DNA from: Saprospiraceae bacterium
GTDB lineage: Bacteria; Bacteroidota; Bacteroidia; Chitinophagales; Saprospiraceae
Assembly (NCBI GenBank): GCA_020437105.1
Contig: JAGQWR010000171.1
Coordinates: forward strand, 1-39,997
Length of the DNA stretch: 39,997 bases
Direction: 5' to 3'
Positions 1 to 8,344 of the stretch are shown here, one piece after another (within the stretch, counting starts at the first letter, position 1; every line of letters starts with the position of its first letter). The notes under the pieces were generated by a model. It ran no database searches, was not told where the DNA came from, and saw only the letters and a list, made by a program, of their open reading frames with translations. The position numbers were made by a program, and so were the translations under genes.

Positions 1-196
1 CGCTTCGCGGATTTGTTTCTTTATTTCAAAAGCTACGCAGAGCCCTTGGCCGTTGTGTCCAATTCAACATATCAGAGAACCGATTAAGTTCTCAAGCTAA
101 CGAAAAGCGAAAAATTAGGTAAATTGACAGAAAAATGAAAAATAGTAAACCTTTGATTTTCAGTACCAAATTTTACCGTTAGTCAAAATGTAAAAA

Positions 197-814
197 ATGA
201 TAGACCGAAGGACGATAATAGACAATCACGATGACATTGACCCAGGACTGCAAAGTCTTTCGGACACGGCCATCATGCTTGAGACATCACAAGCCCTGAC
301 AAGTATTTACCCACATCTAATAAAAATCAAAGCGCATTTTGGAGACCCATTTGACGACTTTGTAGAGCCGTTCTTTTTCAATTTCGCGTATATGACTTTT
401 TCAGGCAAGACAGGTGTAATAATCAAGCCGACAGAGACACACAAGTACGGCTTTCAGTTACACCGTTACCAAAAAATCAATCACATCATCGCCAGACCAA
501 AGCAGTTTCCCGTTTCAATAATCCAAGACGGACATCAAAAGAAATTGACCGAGAAAGACCTGACTGACAAAGAACTCGCATTCATTCAATTTGGCGACAC
601 GGACAACTATTTATCTGGTGACAACGACCAAGTAAACATTTATACGGTGAACTTTGACTATTCAGAATTAGCAATTACTGACAGGAAATCAGGACTGACT
701 TTTAAAGACACCGAGACAATTTGGATAAAAAACGACCTTTTGGACTACGACTTCATTGCAGAGACCTACGACCAAAAAGAACATAAACACTTTAAACATA
801 TTTATGCTGACTAA
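197..814 (+). CDS. Hypothetical protein, 205 aa, unknown family
   Basis: I do not recognise this protein. It is a soluble, acidic protein of 205 residues without signal peptide or membrane segment, rich in Asp, Thr and Lys. Its Asp codons are mostly GAC, unlike the A/T-rich third positions of the next two genes. No catalytic motif stands out. The ATG at 197 is the first in frame. It stands alone: the sequence on both sides is non-coding. The short flanking matches CCGTTGTGTCC (about 50-60) and GGGCACAACAACG (about 834-846) are roughly complementary and could be boundaries of a cassette-like insertion. That is an inference, not a demonstrated attC pair. Confidence 0.6.
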   Translation: MIDRRTIIDNHDDIDPGLQSLSDTAIMLETSQALTSIYPHLIKIKAHFGDPFDDFVEPFFFNFAYMTFSGKTGVIIKPTETHKYGFQLHRYQKINHIIARPKQFPVSIIQDGHQKKLTEKDLTDKELAFIQFGDTDNYLSGDNDQVNIYTVNFDYSELAITDRKSGLTFKDTETIWIKNDLLDYDFIAETYDQKEHKHFKHIYAD

Positions 815-1545
815 AAAGAAAATTAAAACACTGGGCACAACAACGCATCAACCCCATTAAGTTAAGAGATAAAAGAAAGAAGAATTAAATTTCCAAGGCG
901 GATAAAAGTTGTTTGAAAAAAAAGATAACTATTGGTTGTAAATAAGAGCAATACTGATCCGTTCTCTGCTATGAGTTATTGAACTTTTTTCGGATGGTTT
1001 TTTAGGGTTATTTAGTGCTCTTTAAATGGTAGGCCGATAGTTGGACTCGTAAATAGGACGTTCTGTTCCACGCATGATGCGTCTTTTACGAGTCCTGTTT
1101 TTCTTTCTGACGGGCTTGGTTGCGGAAAGGATTAATTCCAAAAGTCGATCGAGTCGTTTTCCTATTAATTGGAGGGTACGGACTATCAAAAAGGGTGAAT
1201 AAAGTATCTGGAGACTCTAATTGCACATTAACAGGCTCAATGAGAATTGTTATGGGACTTTATCCGCTCAGAAAACATGAAATCACTAAAGTTGCCAATA
1301 ATCAAACTATTTCGGTATGCATTATCAGCCAGTAAACCTACCTGTCCGTGAGGCTCACTGACGAGTGGGCAGGAAATCATCGAACATGTGTTTGGGACCA
1401 GGAAGTAGTATCAGGCAACCCTCAACTTATTGGCTATTGTCGATGGCTTTATGTAATGCGGGGTTTGGCACTAAATATAATGGACTTCGCTAGTACATAT
1501 CTCAGTTTAATGTTTAATTTGTAACCCAAATAAAAGAATTGAGCA
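815..1545. other. Gene-poor intergenic stretch with two hairpins
   Basis: No convincing gene is visible in these 731 bases. A perfect 11-bp inverted repeat (GGACTCGTAAA at 1043-1053, TTTACGAGTCC at 1085-1095) is followed by a T-rich run and may end transcription. A second imperfect hairpin (CCTGTCC at 1341-1347, GGGCAGG at 1367-1373) resembles repeats common between genes in Bacteroidota. A 71-codon open frame from 1120 has no recognisable features and is not called. Confidence 0.4.
1043..1106 (+). terminator. Long hairpin with T-rich tail, possible terminator
   Basis: GGACTCGTAAA pairs exactly with TTTACGAGTCC. The inner GACG/CGTC at about 1057-1060 and 1080-1083 can extend the stem. TGTTTTTCTTTC follows directly. 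It lies about 230 bases after the end of the 205-aa gene, so its assignment to that gene is uncertain. Confidence 0.35.
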
Positions 1546-1929
1546 ATGGATAAGAAACAAATTATAGCGTTTGAAAATGAAGTTTACGAGCAAGCAAATT
1601 GGATGTTCTTTCAATTGGAATTGGGTAATAGTAAGAACCTGTTACCTGAATCCGATGAGAATTTTCGTGAACTCAGCAAAGAAGATATAAAGACCATTGA
1701 TGATTTATTAAACAGCTCTGAAGAAATTGTTTCGAAGAACAAATTGAAGAAAAAATTATGTGCTGCGCTAGAAAGTACTAGTGATTCATTGAAAGATTAT
1801 AGTTTAACCGTTACGACAGTTTTGTTGCCATTAGTTTTAACTGGTGTGATAAGCGCTAATCCTCTAATTTTAGCAGCAATTACTGTTGTGATTTTTAGAA
1901 CAGGAGTAAAAGCTTGGTGTGCTGAATGA
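1546..1929 (+). CDS. Small protein with C-terminal membrane segments, partner of the metallopeptidase
   Basis: A 127-residue protein of no family I recognise. Residues 1-85 are charged and probably helical. Residues from about 88 to 122 are strongly hydrophobic and could form one long or two short membrane segments, so the protein is likely membrane-anchored by its C-terminus. Its stop codon overlaps the start of the next gene in an ATGA (1926-1929), the mark of translational coupling, so the two products probably act together. The region is AT-rich compared with the rest of the window, consistent with horizontal acquisition. Any role as a regulator, immunity partner or anchor for the peptidase is inference. 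Confidence 0.6.
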   Translation: MDKKQIIAFENEVYEQANWMFFQLELGNSKNLLPESDENFRELSKEDIKTIDDLLNSSEEIVSKNKLKKKLCAALESTSDSLKDYSLTVTTVLLPLVLTGVISANPLILAAITVVIFRTGVKAWCAE

Positions 1930-3032
1930 GATTTAGGAAAAGCGAGACACTGAAATCTATAGAAAGTTTACATCGGTATTACATTAAGAATACGGGAACT
2001 CATTTAGCAGGTTCATTTATTGACTCAAGTCGAACCGAACTTTATAGAATTCAAACTACTCGAAAGGCATATTTTAGTAAACACGGTATATTTTTAAATC
2101 TTCCAAAAATATTTAAAAGAAGACGATTTTCTAAATACGAACCCTCTCTTTCTATTTATTTCTTGCATTCACACTACAGTATTTTTAAGAAACTTGCAAG
2201 AAAAAGCCTTATATCTGATCCCAAGAGTATTTATTATGCTACGCTTCCTATCGGTACTGTGAATGCTAAGGTGATTCAGTCACCCAATAAGGATTCGATC
2301 ATATTACTAAATGAGGGGCTGTTTTTGTTTCACTATTACTTAGTTATTTCTTTAATCGGAGGAATGACGTTTCTTGTAACAGATAAGTATACAAAAATTC
2401 CAATAGGTGGGATTCTTGAGATTAATCTTAAGAAATTAGAATCAAAGTCGATGTACACTGATTTGTTTAAGGATGTTCTTGTAAGTTATTTGAAAAAAGG
2501 CAATACATCGCATTTAAAATATAAACTTAATGACTCTTATGGAATCTATGTAAAAGATTATACTGTTGTAAGTAATTTTTTTGTAACTGCCCATGAATAT
2601 GGTCATATTGTTTTGCATATTAAAAAAACTCAGCCAAATGAACTGGGTTATTTTAGAAAGCACGTTAAGGCCGGTGATTTAAAACATGATTCTTGGTTGG
2701 AGGAGTATGAATCAGATGCATTTGCTGCGTATTGTGCTATTAATTATTTTTCAATGATGAAAGGTATGCCGATTGATAAATGTTTACATGGAATTGAGGC
2801 ATTTTTTTCGTTTTTGGAAGTATTGTTTTTGATTAAGAACGAACCAATTCAAGTGTCTCACCCACCGATTAAAAAAAGATTGAATCTTTGTTATAGATTT
2901 ATGGAGTTGGAGTTTAAAGGAATAAAAAGCGAACTTACTGGGAAAAAAGGTTGGGTAAGACAACTTGTGTTGAAACAATGGAATGTTAATAAAAAAGATA
3001 TTTTATCGGAATTGAATTCCCAAATTGATTAG
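1926..3032 (+). CDS. HExxH zinc metallopeptidase-like protein
   Basis: A 368-residue protein with the zinc-binding motif HEYGH at about residues 223-227 and a downstream WLEEYESDAFAAY segment (about 257-269), giving the HExxH...ExxxD layout of gluzincin-type peptidases. It resembles the metal sites of M48 and ImmA/IrrE-type enzymes, but I cannot assign it to a named family. There is no signal peptide. A hydrophobic stretch at about 136-152 may touch the membrane. It is coupled to the preceding small membrane protein by a 4-base ATGA overlap. Two-gene units of this kind (accessory protein plus protease) are common in mobile and conflict genes, but nothing here fixes the substrate. Function beyond protease-like is unproven. 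Confidence 0.65.
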   Translation: MRFRKSETLKSIESLHRYYIKNTGTHLAGSFIDSSRTELYRIQTTRKAYFSKHGIFLNLPKIFKRRRFSKYEPSLSIYFLHSHYSIFKKLARKSLISDPKSIYYATLPIGTVNAKVIQSPNKDSIILLNEGLFLFHYYLVISLIGGMTFLVTDKYTKIPIGGILEINLKKLESKSMYTDLFKDVLVSYLKKGNTSHLKYKLNDSYGIYVKDYTVVSNFFVTAHEYGHIVLHIKKTQPNELGYFRKHVKAGDLKHDSWLEEYESDAFAAYCAINYFSMMKGMPIDKCLHGIEAFFSFLEVLFLIKNEPIQVSHPPIKKRLNLCYRFMELEFKGIKSELTGKKGWVRQLVLKQWNVNKKDILSELNSQID

Positions 3033-3378
3033 TGTATTGCAGCGTTTAGGTTTACCTGCCTTATTGCTTTGTCCACTTTGATGGGATTCCAAATCAATTC
3101 AACGCATATCCACTCAATAATGACGCCATTCTCAGGAGAATTACCTTTGTGAAACTGATCGCCAAATGCTTTGCATAGGCCTTTCGAATTTGTCAACGCA
3201 TAGATCATTATATCCCGTTATTCCCCACCTACCACCCCCTTTTGACGCCCAACAACATAATCGCCATAAAACAAAGATGTCAATAAGCACAATTTGTACT
3301 TTCGCGCAACCAGGCCGCCAGGTCTGTTGTTAGCCTGGCAGCAGCATTCAATCGTTGAAAACCACAAGAACTATAAGC
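3033..3378. other. Intergenic region before the exported repeat protein
   Basis: No gene is visible. Base composition shifts here from the AT-rich genes on the left to the more balanced composition of the rest of the window. A candidate promoter lies at 3297-3304. I see no terminator hairpin of note after the metallopeptidase gene. Confidence 0.4.
3297..3304 (+). promoter_or_regulatory. Candidate Bacteroidota -7 box (TACTTTCG)
   Basis: TACTTTCG followed by CGC matches seven of eight positions of the TAnnTTTG box used by the primary sigma factor in Bacteroidota. It lies about 75 bases before the ATG of the exported VCBS protein. A clear -33 TTTG at the right distance is not seen. Confidence 0.4.
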
Positions 3379-4821
3379 ATGAAAGGTCTATTTATTTTTT
3401 TACTGGCACTCCTCTCCGGAATGGAAAGTCTTGCTCAATCAATAAGCTTCCAATTTGACACTGCGCAGGTATTTCAGGATGCCGATGTGGGCGCCATGAC
3501 TTTCGGCGATATCGACAATGATGGCGACCAGGATCTGCTTATTACCGGAAAAGGAGGTCCCGTGCTGACTACCTTGTATGAAAACGATGGCTCGGGGAAT
3601 TTTACGGAAATCACCGGATTGCCCTTCATAAATGTTTATGGCGGTGCCGTGGAATTTGCTGATGTTGACGGCGATAATGACCTCGATTTAATTATTACCG
3701 GATCAACTTCTTCTCCTCTGAACACCATTAATCTCTATTTAAATGACGGAGTCGGCGGATATTCGGTGGCAACCAATACGCCCTTTGAAGCAGTGGCTTT
3801 CGGCAATATTGATGTGGCCGATATCGACGATGATGGGGATCAGGATCTCCTGATTACAGGCTTAACTATTTCGGGAACGGCTATTACGAAATTATATCGC
3901 AACGATGGTTCGGCAATGTTTACAGAATTAAACGGACAGCCTTTTGAAGCATTGTGGAGCAGTGCGGTTGAATTCCTGGATATCGATAATGATACTGATT
4001 TGGATTTGCTCATGTGCGGCACAAACAGCAATGATGTCCCGCTTACTTTATTATACAGCAACAACGGAGCAGGTGCATTTACGCTGATAGCTGATACCCC
4101 CTTCGACCATATTGATCAGGGAGACATTGCTTATGCAGATTGTGATAATGACGGAGATACTGATATTCTGTTATGTGGGAAGAATGATCAGCAGCAACTG
4201 ATCGCCAAATTATACCTGAATAATGGAATGGGGGAGTATAGCTTTTTTCCCGGAACGCCTTTTCCAGGTACTTTAATTGGGGCCAGCTCCTTTGCGGACT
4301 TCGACAACGATGGGGATTTTGATGTGTTACATGTCGGTACCGGTCCCGGCGGATTGGCCGACAATAGCATCATCGCTAATGTGTATGAAAATACAGGTTC
4401 CAATAACTTTATATTGGCAGACTCCTTAATTGGCGCCTATTTTGCCAGTACCGCTATTGCGGATGTAAACGGCGATAATAAATTGGATGTCGTAATAGCT
4501 GGAACGACTACGGGATCGCCCGTTCGCGCTACCAGATTATATACCAATACGAGTATCTTTTCAGGAATTACTGTCCAACAGCCTGACGATCATCATTTCC
4601 AGATTTTCCCGAATCCAACTAATAGAGTCATCCAAATCAGATCAGCTGAATTCCTAAATGCTAAAATCGCTATCTTCAACACGTTAGGCAATCTGGTCTA
4701 TTCGGGTGATTTTACCGGGATAAACCAGCAAATAATAGTAGACCTGGCGGATGGAATCTATTTCTTGACAATTAGCTACAAAGACAGGGTTTTTACCCAA
4801 AAGCTGATTCTGGAAAAGTGA
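3379..4821 (+). CDS. Exported FG-GAP/VCBS-repeat protein with T9SS sorting domain
   Basis: A 480-residue extracellular or surface protein. From the chosen ATG it begins with a signal peptide (MKGLFIFLLALLSG...SLAQS). An in-frame TTG at 3355 would add eight residues and spoil the short n-region, so the ATG is preferred. The body is built of about eight FG-GAP/VCBS-type repeats, each with a calcium-loop-like core such as DIDNDGDQDLLITG, a pattern that folds as a beta-propeller. The last 75 or so residues (IFPNPTNR... to ...TQKLILEK) are a type IX secretion system C-terminal sorting domain of the PNP kind, which directs passage through the outer membrane. The ligand is unknown. The gene is monocistronic. 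Confidence 0.88.
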   Translation: MKGLFIFLLALLSGMESLAQSISFQFDTAQVFQDADVGAMTFGDIDNDGDQDLLITGKGGPVLTTLYENDGSGNFTEITGLPFINVYGGAVEFADVDGDNDLDLIITGSTSSPLNTINLYLNDGVGGYSVATNTPFEAVAFGNIDVADIDDDGDQDLLITGLTISGTAITKLYRNDGSAMFTELNGQPFEALWSSAVEFLDIDNDTDLDLLMCGTNSNDVPLTLLYSNNGAGAFTLIADTPFDHIDQGDIAYADCDNDGDTDILLCGKNDQQQLIAKLYLNNGMGEYSFFPGTPFPGTLIGASSFADFDNDGDFDVLHVGTGPGGLADNSIIANVYENTGSNNFILADSLIGAYFASTAIADVNGDNKLDVVIAGTTTGSPVRATRLYTNTSIFSGITVQQPDDHHFQIFPNPTNRVIQIRSAEFLNAKIAIFNTLGNLVYSGDFTGINQQIIVDLADGIYFLTISYKDRVFTQKLILEK

Positions 4822-4868
4822 GGTTTTAATTAGTAGGTTGCGGTAAGGGCCTCTGATTCTCCTAAATT

Positions 4869-4887
4869 CCAAACTACGTTGGGTATA
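4869..4887 (+). repeat. Copy 1 of the 25-bp gene-oriented element (degenerate)
   Basis: CCAAACTACGTTGGGTATA is a shortened relative of the element seen at 11461, 12727, 36931 (minus) and 37121. It lies 35 bases before the ATG of a truncated reading frame and points the same way as that frame. Confidence 0.4.
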
Positions 4888-4921
4888 ACTACCCACCAAA
4901 TCAAAAACCAGCAAAGGCAAA

Positions 4922-5005
4922 ATGAGCAGCGACAACTTCATCAAGGGCTTTACCCTCAATGACGACCGCTTTAAGTATGATCTGGTGGAAAGGTGCCGCT
5001 CCTAA
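4922..5005 (+). pseudogene. 5' gene remnant cut off by a REP-like repeat
   Basis: ATG opens a 27-codon frame (MSSDNFIKGFTLNDDRFKYD...) that reads like the start of a real gene and stops within the palindrome GCTCCTAAGGAGC of the REP-like block beginning at 4993. No continuation is found downstream. The text faintly resembles a segment of RhuM-family proteins, but this is too short to assign. The simplest reading is that repeat insertion or a deletion removed the rest of the gene. Confidence 0.35.
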
Positions 5006-5066
5006 GGAGCTTTAGAAAGGCTGTCAATTTGAAATGCTACAAAGAGATTGCTCCGCTGGAGCAAAA
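4993..5066. repeat. REP-like palindromic block, right-half type
   Basis: The block contains GCTCCTAAGGAGC, then CTACAAAG, then GCTCCGCTGGAGC. The same order (CCTACGGAG, CTACAAAG, GCTCCGCTGGAGC) is present at 15258-15321, so this is a dispersed intergenic repeat. No transposase is encoded nearby. Confidence 0.7.
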
Positions 5067-5167
5067 AGTTGATCCCTAACTCTGGTGTTCTACGTGTATA
5101 ATATTATAAACAAGATAAATGCAAATAAAAATTTCCGGCCAAATCTGTGATTAAAAACACGAACCTC

Positions 5168-5237
5168 ATCTCCGTAGGAGATAAATCTTTGTAGACAATA
5201 ACCCAAACCAAAATCCAAGCCCCGTCGGGGCGACACC
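5168..5237. repeat. REP-like palindromic block, left-half type
   Basis: ATCTCCGTAGGAGAT (5168-5182) is followed by ATCTTTGTAG and GCCCCGTCGGGGC (5219-5231). The same three pieces in the same order occur at 15173-15236. Here the left and right halves are in the opposite order to the intact copy at 15173-15321. Confidence 0.7.
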
Positions 5238-5462
5238 TGGAATTATAGGGTGCACATGGCTACCTCCTCAAACTATACCAGAAACGTAGTGGCAAGTGAA
5301 AACGACTCAAATCACTCCGCTTCGGGTCTATGCTGTTTGGCGTTTCCAGGGAAAGGGAAATAACGCAGTTTTGACCTTGCTAAATTTGATTTCTTGCATT
5401 GCTTTGTTTTTGGTGTTTTTGGACATTTACTCGCAATTATTACAACATAAAATCCTTAAAGA

Positions 5463-5879
5463 ATGCCCCTAACTCCAGGAGAAACCGCCCTACAAAAACT
5501 GATCGCCAACATGGAGCCGGTCCTGAATGAGGGTGAATATGTCTTTGCCTCGGTATCAGATATCAACGCCATTCCAAGAGAAATCACAATATGTGAAATA
5601 AAGGAAAAGGAAGGAGTAACGGTCATCGTCTCCAAAAAAGATGCAGAGCGCCTTGGTTTGCCTTTTGAATTTGTTGCTGCCTGGATTACTTTAAATATCC
5701 ATTCTGCACTGGAAGCAGTTGGTTTGACGGCTGCATTCGCTTCTGCCCTTGGTGAAAATAATATTAGCTGTAATGTGGTAGCCGGATATTACCATGACCA
5801 TATTTTCGTTGATACAAAAGATAAGTATAAAGCGATGGTTGTACTGCAGGCCTTGACAAAAATGAATGAGCCCTCGTGA
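5463..5879 (+). CDS. ACT domain-containing protein
   Basis: A 138-residue cytosolic protein with the two-part layout of the ACT_3/ACT_7 family (formerly DUF2241). The N-terminal part contains the Y-V-F-A-S-V and E-x-E-G-V-T-V-I-V segments (about residues 28-58). The C-terminal ACT part contains FEFVAAWITLNIHSALEAVGLTAAF and the typical NISCNVVAGYYHDHIFV segment (about 100-116). ACT domains usually bind amino acids or other small ligands as regulators, and the ligand here is unknown. It is followed at 42 bases by a cupin and then by a peptidase-like hydrolase on the same strand, so they may form an operon of small-molecule handling genes. Confidence 0.85.
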   Translation: MPLTPGETALQKLIANMEPVLNEGEYVFASVSDINAIPREITICEIKEKEGVTVIVSKKDAERLGLPFEFVAAWITLNIHSALEAVGLTAAFASALGENNISCNVVAGYYHDHIFVDTKDKYKAMVVLQALTKMNEPS

Positions 5880-5921
5880 ATGAATCATTCCTGTTGAATT
5901 GCTGTAAAACCAAAATAATCT

Positions 5922-6239
5922 ATGCACGATTACCTAATTAATTTTGAAGCCCTGGAATGGGAGAAACCTCAAAAGGGAGTAGCCCAGAAGATCTTTTCAG
6001 ATGGTGCCAAAAGAATAAGACTATTAAGATTCAGCGATGAATTTGTCGAAACAGATTGGTGTATGAAGGGCCATGTCGGATATGTTCTGGCCGGTGAGAT
6101 GCTTGTTGATTTTAATGGAACCCTGAAACGGTTTAAAACCGGTGACGGACTATGGATAAACGAAGGCGCACCGTCAAAACATAAAGTAAGCATCGAAAAA
6201 GGAAAACAAGTTGAACTAATTTTGTTTGAATCAGCATAA
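5922..6239 (+). CDS. Small cupin-fold protein
   Basis: A 105-residue single-domain cupin. The N-terminal EALEWEKPQKGVAQKIF segment and the beta-barrel pattern H-V-G-Y-V-L-A-G-E-M (about residues 50-59), followed by G-D-G-L-W-I-N-E-G-A-P-S-K-H (about 73-86), match the two cupin motifs. Metal ligands are partly kept (H50 region and the late His). Such small cupins bind metals or small organic ligands, and no substrate can be named. It sits between the ACT-domain gene and the hydrolase gene, 8 bases before the latter, and is probably co-transcribed. Confidence 0.8.
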   Translation: MHDYLINFEALEWEKPQKGVAQKIFSDGAKRIRLLRFSDEFVETDWCMKGHVGYVLAGEMLVDFNGTLKRFKTGDGLWINEGAPSKHKVSIEKGKQVELILFESA

Positions 6240-6247
6240 GGGAGTAT

Positions 6248-7186
6248 ATGGAAAAGAAACTACACCTGTCTCTTGCTTTTTTTTTACTGATTATTTGTCA
6301 TCTGCCTGCTCAGGTAGCCTGCCAAATAATAAAAGATGAAATCTTTGACCAAAAGCGAAATGCTTACGGCGTGCAGATGATCAATATCGATCCGGATAAT
6401 CAGGTATGGACGCAAAAAATGGGTGTCGGCAAAACTCCTGTTATGTTGCTGCACGGTGGTCCGGGAGCAACGCACGAGTACTTTGAAAACTTTCCGGAAT
6501 ATCTGGATACCCTGAAATACACTATTTATTTTTACGATCAGTTAGGTTCCTATTTTTCCGACAAACCGGATTTAGAAAACCTCTGGGAGTTGGATCGATT
6601 TGTGGAGGAAGTAGAAACCGTCAGAATAGCACTTGGTCTTACAAATTTCTATTTGTTAGGACATTCCTGGGGTGGTATTGTGGCATTTCACTATGCTCTT
6701 AAATATCCTGAAAATGTCAATGCCCTGATTCTGTCTAATTCACCGTGTACCTCTTTCGGTACATTTGATTATCGAAATGAGGTGTTTCAAAAAACAAAAA
6801 AAGAATTAAAGGTTGAACTGGACCGGAAACCTACCCAGGCAGAGCTGAGGGATAAGTACAATGAAATATACAGGTATGGCCTGGATACTGTTCCGGAAGT
6901 TTTTACCAGACTTGAAAGGCATTACAATCGGGATCCAAAGATATGGGAGTCTGGGTTTTTTAAACAAAAGAAATGGACATTAGAAGAAAAGGCCAAAGAA
7001 ATTCAGATGCCCACACTAATAATTGGCGGAGAAATGGATTTTGTCGATCCAAATGATTTTAGACTACTGCACAGCGCTATACCGGATAGTGAACTGGTTA
7101 TTTTACCGAACGCCGGACATTTTTCCATGTGGAGTGTACCGGAGGCTTATTTTAAATCACTGGATGACTTCATTACAAAAAAGTAA
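6248..7186 (+). CDS. Proline iminopeptidase-like alpha/beta hydrolase (S33), exported
   Basis: A 312-residue alpha/beta hydrolase with an N-terminal hydrophobic signal sequence (about residues 1-25), so it probably works in the periplasm. The oxyanion-hole motif HGGPG (69-73) is the hallmark of the proline iminopeptidase branch of family S33. The nucleophile elbow GHSWGG places the catalytic Ser at 140, the acid is probably Asp264 (GEMDFVD), and His291 sits in NAGHFSMW. Family members remove N-terminal proline from peptides, but HGGPG enzymes also include lactonases and epoxide hydrolase-like members, so the substrate is open. The gene begins 8 bases after the cupin and is followed at 14 bases by a lipoprotein gene. 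Confidence 0.85.
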   Translation: MEKKLHLSLAFFLLIICHLPAQVACQIIKDEIFDQKRNAYGVQMINIDPDNQVWTQKMGVGKTPVMLLHGGPGATHEYFENFPEYLDTLKYTIYFYDQLGSYFSDKPDLENLWELDRFVEEVETVRIALGLTNFYLLGHSWGGIVAFHYALKYPENVNALILSNSPCTSFGTFDYRNEVFQKTKKELKVELDRKPTQAELRDKYNEIYRYGLDTVPEVFTRLERHYNRDPKIWESGFFKQKKWTLEEKAKEIQMPTLIIGGEMDFVDPNDFRLLHSAIPDSELVILPNAGHFSMWSVPEAYFKSLDDFITKK

Positions 7187-7200
7187 AATTTGGTTTAATA

Positions 7201-7545
7201 ATGAATTTTGATACAATTAGCACCTTAAAAAGACCTCCATTTTATCTGTACTGTATTTTGTTTATGATGACACTTTCCATTAGCTGCTCACCCAAGGATG
7301 ATGATGATCCAGGCAGCCCAACCTGTTACCGCTGTATATATGCGCAGAGTGCACAAACCCTTTGTGATTCCGTTTTGGTATATGAAGCGTGCATTCTGGG
7401 TGCCTATCAAAACTCTATCCAGATGAATATAGCCATTACCGAAAAATGTAACGGAGGGATCGTCAATACTTCCCAGGAGATTGGATTTATCGAAGACTTT
7501 CTGATTTTTCATGAAACGGCTGGCGCCTCCTGTGAGGAATTTTAG
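7201..7545 (+). CDS. Putative lipoprotein with conserved cysteines
   Basis: A 114-residue protein with a hydrophobic leader ending in LSISC, a good lipobox, followed by an acidic PKDDDDPG linker. This is typical of Bacteroidota lipoproteins destined for the outer membrane. The mature part has five Cys residues after the lipidated one (CYRC, TLCDS, YEACI, EKCN, and the late SCEEF), suggesting disulfides. I recognise no family. It follows the hydrolase by 14 bases and may belong to the same transcript. Confidence 0.65.
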   Translation: MNFDTISTLKRPPFYLYCILFMMTLSISCSPKDDDDPGSPTCYRCIYAQSAQTLCDSVLVYEACILGAYQNSIQMNIAITEKCNGGIVNTSQEIGFIEDFLIFHETAGASCEEF

Positions 7546-7640
7546 GATTTATAGTCGGAAAGCAAATGGATGTTAATTTATTGGTATCTTTACTTGACTT
7601 GATACAAATTGTAAATTAACTGTATTAAATTGATTATAGC

Positions 7641-7796
7641 ATGAGTAAAGTAAAGACATTAAAAAAGAAAGTAAAAAGCACAAAGGATTCTTTGAAAAAG
7701 TTGACAGCCAAGCTAAAAAAGGCAAAAAAAGCAGAGAAATCAAAAGCTAAAAAATCGAAGTCGAAAAAGAAGAAAAGCGATAAAAAAGCAGAGTAG
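7641..7796 (+). CDS. 51-residue lysine-rich, histone H1-like small protein
   Basis: ATG at 7641 opens a 51-codon frame ending in TAG. The product starts MSKVKTLKKKVKSTKDSLKK and about half of its residues are Lys, with Ala, Ser and Thr making up most of the rest, including KAKKAEKSKAKKSKSKKKK. This composition matches the Lys-rich tails of bacterial H1-like (Hc1-type) nucleoid proteins and other small basic proteins of Bacteroidota. It could bind DNA or RNA. The first 28 residues have a heptad-like Leu/Val spacing that might form a short helix. TATCTTTA at 7585-7592 is a weak -7 box candidate. Being so short and low in complexity, it would be missed by most gene finders. Confidence 0.6.
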   Translation: MSKVKTLKKKVKSTKDSLKKLTAKLKKAKKAEKSKAKKSKSKKKKSDKKAE

Positions 7797-7897
7797 ATTA
7801 TAATTTTTACCTGAAATTCCTTCAAAAAGTAGTTTTAGGTAGGATTTGTCTAACAAAAGGGGGTGTTCCAAACGGTTCAGCCTCTTTTTAATTTTAC

Positions 7898-7953
7898 TGC
7901 CAGAATTATTCCAATATGGATTAAAAATTCCGGCATTTGTGGATGAGGTTGTG
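7898..7953 (+). repeat. Dispersed repeat copy A (partial, diverged)
   Basis: It contains ATTCCAATATGGATTAAAAA and TTCCGGCATTTGTGGATGAG, diverged from the core of copies B and C. The copy ends at about 7953 and lacks the GATCCGCAGGAAAAAAGGG tail. Confidence 0.6.
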
Positions 7954-8021
7954 TTCGCTTCGCGAAGGTTTAACGCGTTTGAAGCGTTTAAAGCGTGAGG
8001 GCTCGGCTTTGTTTATAGGAT

Positions 8022-8113
8022 CTGCTTGCTTAAGCAGCTACAGCCAAAACTATTCCATTGTAGCTTAAAATTTCCGGCATTTGAGGATGAGGCGATCCGC
8101 AGGAAAAAAGGGG
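8022..8113 (+). repeat. Dispersed repeat copy B
   Basis: It contains the AAAACTATTCCATTGTAGC and TTTCCGGCATTTGAGGATGA segments and the tail CGATCCGCAGGAAAAAAGGG. It is nearly identical to copy C over about 60 bases. Confidence 0.8.
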
Positions 8114-8286
8114 AAGCCTGAAGCGTCAGCGGCAGCAACTGTTTGAGCCTGCTCAGAAGGTAATCGAAGCCAGATGATCAGGTATCAAAAAAGGTCATTA
8201 AAGAATTGAAGAAAAAGGGCGAGTTTTGCTGGTGCAGCGGAAGGCTTGCACTTTTTAGCCGAAGCCTCACCAGCCGGCGGTTTTGC

Positions 8287-8310
8287 TCCACTTTTGACGC
8301 CAAAAGTGGA
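8287..8310. repeat. Perfect 10-bp hairpin
   Basis: TCCACTTTTG (8287-8296) and CAAAAGTGGA (8301-8310) are exact inverted repeats around ACGC, followed by a run of A. With the T-rich sequence on its complement it could act as a terminator on the minus strand, but no minus-strand gene lies near, so it is more likely part of an intergenic repeat. Confidence 0.5.
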
Positions 8311-8344
8311 AAAAAGGTTAATGTCTTCTGCTACTCATAACTTT

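Larger units (their letters stand above)
4822..5462. other. Intergenic region with gene remnant and two REP-like halves
   Basis: This stretch holds, in order, a copy of the gene-oriented 25-bp element (4869-4887), a 27-codon truncated reading frame (4922-5005), and two REP-like blocks (4993-5066 and 5168-5237). The rest, 5240-5462, has no gene or structure I can support. The ACT-domain gene starts at its right edge. Confidence 0.45.

Noticed and set aside
1120..1335. 71-codon open frame on the plus strand
   Set aside because: No recognisable motif and no partner genes. It lies in a gap with hairpins, and its length is easily reached by chance.
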